NCBI GenBank assembly: GCA_948684385.1
Contig: CAPQCU010000007.1
Coordinates: 1 to 64,000, forward strand
From: an uncultured bacterium
Lineage (GTDB): Bacteria > Cyanobacteriota > Vampirovibrionia > Gastranaerophilales > Gastranaerophilaceae
Length of the DNA stretch: 64,000 nt
Direction: 5' to 3'
Below the pieces are notes generated by a model, which had not been told where the DNA came from, did not search any database, and worked only from the letters and a program-made list of their open reading frames with translations. The position numbers and the translations under genes are program-made. This document shows positions 62,201 through 64,000 of this stretch, piece after piece (positions within the stretch are counted from its first letter, which is position 1; the number at the start of each line of letters is the position of its first letter).

Positions 62201-62362
62201 AATTTCTATATAGGTGGCTATCAACCTGCTCAAAAGTGGCTTAAAGACCGTAAGGGTAGGATATTAAGTTATGATGAAATTATGCACTATCAAAAAATCA
62301 TAGTTGCTTTGGTTAAAACTCATGAGCTTATGCAAAGTATAGACAAGATTGTAGAGGTGTAA
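59228..62362 (+). CDS. Single-chain restriction-modification enzyme (type IIG/ISP-like)
   Basis: 1044 residues. An N-terminal PD-(D/E)xK nuclease region has D53 and E67-A68-K69. An N6-adenine methyltransferase follows: GVYYTPQPVVRFIV, motif I DPATGTGTFL (382 onward) and motif IV NPPY (500-503). The C-terminal part (from about 640) holds the target-recognition domain of the Type ISP_C style (VYGVLHSNKYRAKYKEFLKIDFPRIPY). No SNF2/SF2 helicase motifs are present, so it is closer to type IIG than to true type ISP. It may be leaderless, 6 bp after TATAAT. Confidence 0.88.
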   Translation: MTDKYITGIIKKFKTGQTTEHSFRGDLQEFVERTVVGIQAINEPKRQKCGAPDYIIQKKNLPIGYIEAKDIDKSLEIVDKTEQLDRYKASLDNLILTNYLEFWFYKNGEHVDTIKIAELQNGKIKTYENEYQRLINGIRNFCDYQGQTIKSPKQLANLMAQKAVMIRDVIIKTLELDSESSLVSQRNAFKEILLHDLTNHTFADMYAQTIAYGLFVARLNDTTLDDFSRQEARELISKNNPFLRQLFDYISGANLDDNLIWIVDDLVEIFRCVDLNKLLRNYGRNTQMSDPFLHFYETFLESYDKVNKEKRGVYYTPQPVVRFIVSAVDKILKNEFKLTHGLADDTTIKHKRFVYIDTSNKRAKQPKEVWEEVDIYKVQILDPATGTGTFLAETIRKIYSYFVNQQGIWSQYVDKALIPRLNGFEIMMTPYVMCHLKLDLLLQDTGYITTNKTNRFNVYLTNALEKDETTKYPLLDWLSEEAKQAGRIKSETPIMVVVGNPPYSGESANGSLFNDNLEDYKKESSGERLQEKNPKWINDDYVKFIRLSQEFIDKNKEGILAFVNNHAYLDNPTFRGMRYSLLKSFDKLYVINLHGNSKRLDTCQDGTKDENVFNIQQGVSINIFIKTGNKNSNKLAKVYYHELKGLRNEKYEYLNNHEIDNIEFCELSPTAPFYFLIPKDFTDKDCYDKGISLKELFLSSSVGIVTSRDDFVVANSKELLSNKLKTFYSMNSHDIRSHYKLKESKNFNIDNILKTTSYSNNYIYPISYRPFDDKYIYYNVSLIERSREITMKQFHRDNLGLVFRRQQLDKTQSYYFVSKYMMADGYIRSDSKGGESIAPLYVYDNSEQVSFFENNRKPNLNMGIVHSLETSLKLTFTPEKETSEGTFAPIDILDYVYGVLHSNKYRAKYKEFLKIDFPRIPYPANSKYFFEVAELGKQLRQIHLMEAPEIKNLITSYLVSGDNEVEKPEYKEGKVYINKMQYFDNVPELAWNFYIGGYQPAQKWLKDRKGRILSYDEIMHYQKIIVALVKTHELMQSIDKIVEV

Positions 62363-62363
62363 T

Positions 62364-63452
62364 GTGTTTCTTAACAAAATAATTGATTGGAAAGAATTTG
62401 AAAAATTTGTAGCTGAATTATACAAAGATGATGGTGATGTTACAGTAGAGCATAATGTAACTCTTAAAGGTAAATCAGGAGCAAGTAGACAGATTGATGT
62501 GTTGATAACAAGAAAAACAAAATTACATAGTTATCAAACAATGGTTGAATGTAAATACTGGAATAAACGAGTTGAACGAAGTGTGGTTGATATAGTATAT
62601 GCAGGAATGGATGACCTTAACATATCAAAAGGGGTGATTTTTACAACTACTGGTTATGAGGCTGGGGCTATTGAATATGCTAAATCTAAGAATATTGATA
62701 TTTTTCTTGTCAGAGATTTAACTCCTGAAGAATGGGGCTTGCCAGGTCAAGTTATAGAGTTTTACTTGCACTTGGTTACTGGCATTTTAGAAAATATTAA
62801 GTTTCCTGGAGCAACAGGAATTCCTATTGTTGAAAATTACCCAACAAACTATAATTTGACAATAGAATTATCAAAAGACACAACTTTTTCTAATGAATAT
62901 CAATTATTCTCCATAAAAGACGGTAAAAAGGGTGAAAATTTATTGCAATATATACTTTTAGCACGCTCAAAACTACTATCAAATCTTACAAAAGATTGTT
63001 TTAAATTAAATGAGGGCAATGACTGTACAATGGTTATAACTGCACCTGTAATCTTAGATTTTTCCAAATTTGAGTATAGACAACTTAGAAATCAATACGG
63101 TGCTATCAATATATCAAAGATAAGTTTTGATATAAAAGTTTACTTATCTCAATCTTCAATCAAAATTGATAGAGCAGAGAAGTATAACATAGCATTGTCT
63201 ATTCAAAATTACATGGAAAATCAAGTTAATCTTGTTTACCAGGAAAAAGGACAGCATGGTTTAGTATTAACAGATAACATATATGATAAGATTGTAAAAA
63301 CCGTAACCGATAATGAAAATGAACCTTTACAAAACGGTTCTATTATAAAGGCAATGTGTGAATACTGGGTAAAACCTAATATAGAAGAAAAAGCAGCTGT
63401 TGTTGAAAAACATATTGAAACCCCTATTTTTATGGAAATACAAACTGTGTAA
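62364..63452 (+). CDS. Mrr-like restriction endonuclease
   Basis: 362 residues. An N-terminal Mrr_cat fold: F-xx-FVAELYKDDGD, SGASRQIDVLI (catalytic D) and VECKYW (ExK), then VYAGMDDLNISKGVIFTTTGY. The C-terminal 200 residues are unassigned. GTG start at 62364, 1 bp after the upstream TAA, behind AGAGGTG, so it is co-transcribed with the methyltransferase. It could cut modified or foreign DNA as a second layer of defence. Confidence 0.85.
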   Translation: MFLNKIIDWKEFEKFVAELYKDDGDVTVEHNVTLKGKSGASRQIDVLITRKTKLHSYQTMVECKYWNKRVERSVVDIVYAGMDDLNISKGVIFTTTGYEAGAIEYAKSKNIDIFLVRDLTPEEWGLPGQVIEFYLHLVTGILENIKFPGATGIPIVENYPTNYNLTIELSKDTTFSNEYQLFSIKDGKKGENLLQYILLARSKLLSNLTKDCFKLNEGNDCTMVITAPVILDFSKFEYRQLRNQYGAINISKISFDIKVYLSQSSIKIDRAEKYNIALSIQNYMENQVNLVYQEKGQHGLVLTDNIYDKIVKTVTDNENEPLQNGSIIKAMCEYWVKPNIEEKAAVVEKHIETPIFMEIQTV

Positions 63453-63515
63453 TCTTATAAAAGTGGACTCATTGCTTTATAAGTCCTTTTGAAACAAACG
63501 AAAGTAAATGACTAT

Positions 63516-64000
63516 CTATGCAGACTCTTTAAGCTGATTTAGGAAGTTGTATAAATTACCTGTGGTGGTATTGTATTGCTTTGCAATTAAGGTCTTTGGC
63601 ACACCTAGACTAATCAATTTCATGATGTCTTCTGTGTGTTCATCAAGTTTTGATTTACCCTTGCCGGTTGGTCGTCCGAGCTTTATCCCCTGTGCTTTTC
63701 TTGCCTGCAATGCTTCACGAGTCCTAAGGCTTATAAGCTCTCTTTCAATCTGAGCAACTAAGGCAAAGATTGTGCTTGTAACGGTTGATGTAATTGAGTT
63801 ATCTGTATTATCAAAACCCTCTTTGATTGAATATAGGATTATTCCCTTATCCTTTGTTACCTTAATTACTTCAAGTATTTGAGTTATTGACCGTGCAATT
63901 CTTGACAGCTCAGGCACTATCAAAACATCACCTTTGCCCATAGTGTCAAGCAATGCACCTAGTTTCCTTTTCTTGTAATCCTTGCACCCTGAGCAGTGTT
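63516..64000 (-). CDS. Serine recombinase/resolvase, 5' end cut by window
   Basis: 161 codons are visible and remain open at the right edge. GDVLIVPELSRIARSITQILEV is the resolvase segment after the catalytic domain core, followed by the long helix (ISLRTREALQARKAQGIKLGRP) and a C-terminal HTH (GVPKTLIAKQYNTTTGNLYNFL). The catalytic serine lies outside the window. It suggests the adjacent restriction genes are on a mobile element. Confidence 0.88.
   Translation of the reverse strand, partial: HCSGCKDYKKRKLGALLDTMGKGDVLIVPELSRIARSITQILEVIKVTKDKGIILYSIKEGFDNTDNSITSTVTSTIFALVAQIERELISLRTREALQARKAQGIKLGRPTGKGKSKLDEHTEDIMKLISLGVPKTLIAKQYNTTTGNLYNFLNQLKESA

Noticed and set aside
1..64000. CRISPR arrays
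   Set aside because: No regular repeat-spacer pattern. The tandem units at 12861 and 42555 vary throughout and lack unique spacers between identical repeats.

Overview
The window reads as a slice of an AT-rich, Gram-negative-type bacterial chromosome. It carries outer-membrane housekeeping (MlaEFD lipid transport, an MsbA-like exporter, ManC), peptidoglycan and division genes (MurC, MurB, Ddl, FtsQ, UppS), a group-3 sigma factor of the FliA/WhiG/SigF kind, and several lineage-style small membrane proteins with no recognisable family. Together these suggest a gut-type non-photosynthetic cyanobacterial relative (Vampirovibrionia/Gastranaerophilales, 'Melainabacteria'). That placement is inference from gene style; no 16S is present.

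Layout. 1-3.5 kb, minus: class II aldolase (cut by the left edge), UppS, an M14 amidase and an M16 subunit. 3.6-6.5 kb, plus: a very acidic 841-residue protein and S20. 6.5-9 kb, minus: RarA and a membrane protein. 9.3-15.3 kb, plus: TyrRS, CysK, CysE, a membrane protein, a zinc-ribbon/RGG-like protein, RimM and TrmD. 15.3-19.7 kb, minus: a frameshifted membrane protein, a uridine-kinase-like enzyme, a MacB-type permease and a dehydratase-activase-like protein. 19.8-20.9 kb, plus: RuvC and a CX5R phosphatase-like protein. 20.9-26.5 kb, minus: SWIM-SNF2 ATPase, pseudouridine synthase, LspA and a secreted protein. 26.5-28.7 kb, plus: receiver-domain protein and serine dehydratase. 28.7-45.7 kb is mostly minus: PheS; HemW-FtsQ-Ddl-MurB and MurC, split by a plus-strand broken J-domain gene; an epimerase/AOS pair; RsmD, BioD, YjbQ, RqcP-like, PNP; then MlaE-MlaF-MlaD. 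The sigma factor and a small Xre regulator lie on plus. 45.7-54.8 kb, mostly plus: exporter, ManC, MtaB, GatC, PyrG, TSCPD protein and NAD-IDH. 54.8-58.8 kb: aminotransferase/Lrp pair, tRNA-Thr(CGT), TPR lipoprotein-like exported protein and two small proteins. 59-64 kb: a restriction-modification island with a serine recombinase running off the right edge.

The most unusual material is not a classical gene cluster. (1) A dispersed 50-58 bp repeat that begins GGGGTAAATGTATTGGG and contains ACTACMAG occurs singly and in tandem. One copy sits in frame inside murC as exactly 51 bp (17 codons), and another encodes the last residues of the MsbA-like exporter. Its GGGGTAAA core occurs at least 19 times by eye and also supplies the stop codon of another gene. 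(2) A small membrane protein gene carries two tandem, correctly phased slippery heptamers (A AAA AAC and A AAA AAG) leading into an 83-codon open -1 frame. (3) A bipartite upstream element, TTAACTTTTGTAAA then AGGCAA spaced by 16, 16 or 5 bp, precedes three genes, one of them across a 206-bp segment bounded by perfect 26-bp inverted repeats. (4) Five or six otherwise unrelated hypothetical proteins share an N-terminal N-[FY]-[KRQ]-[small] tag near residues 11-25. (5) About six genes have a -10 box only 6-7 bp before the start codon and so look leaderless.
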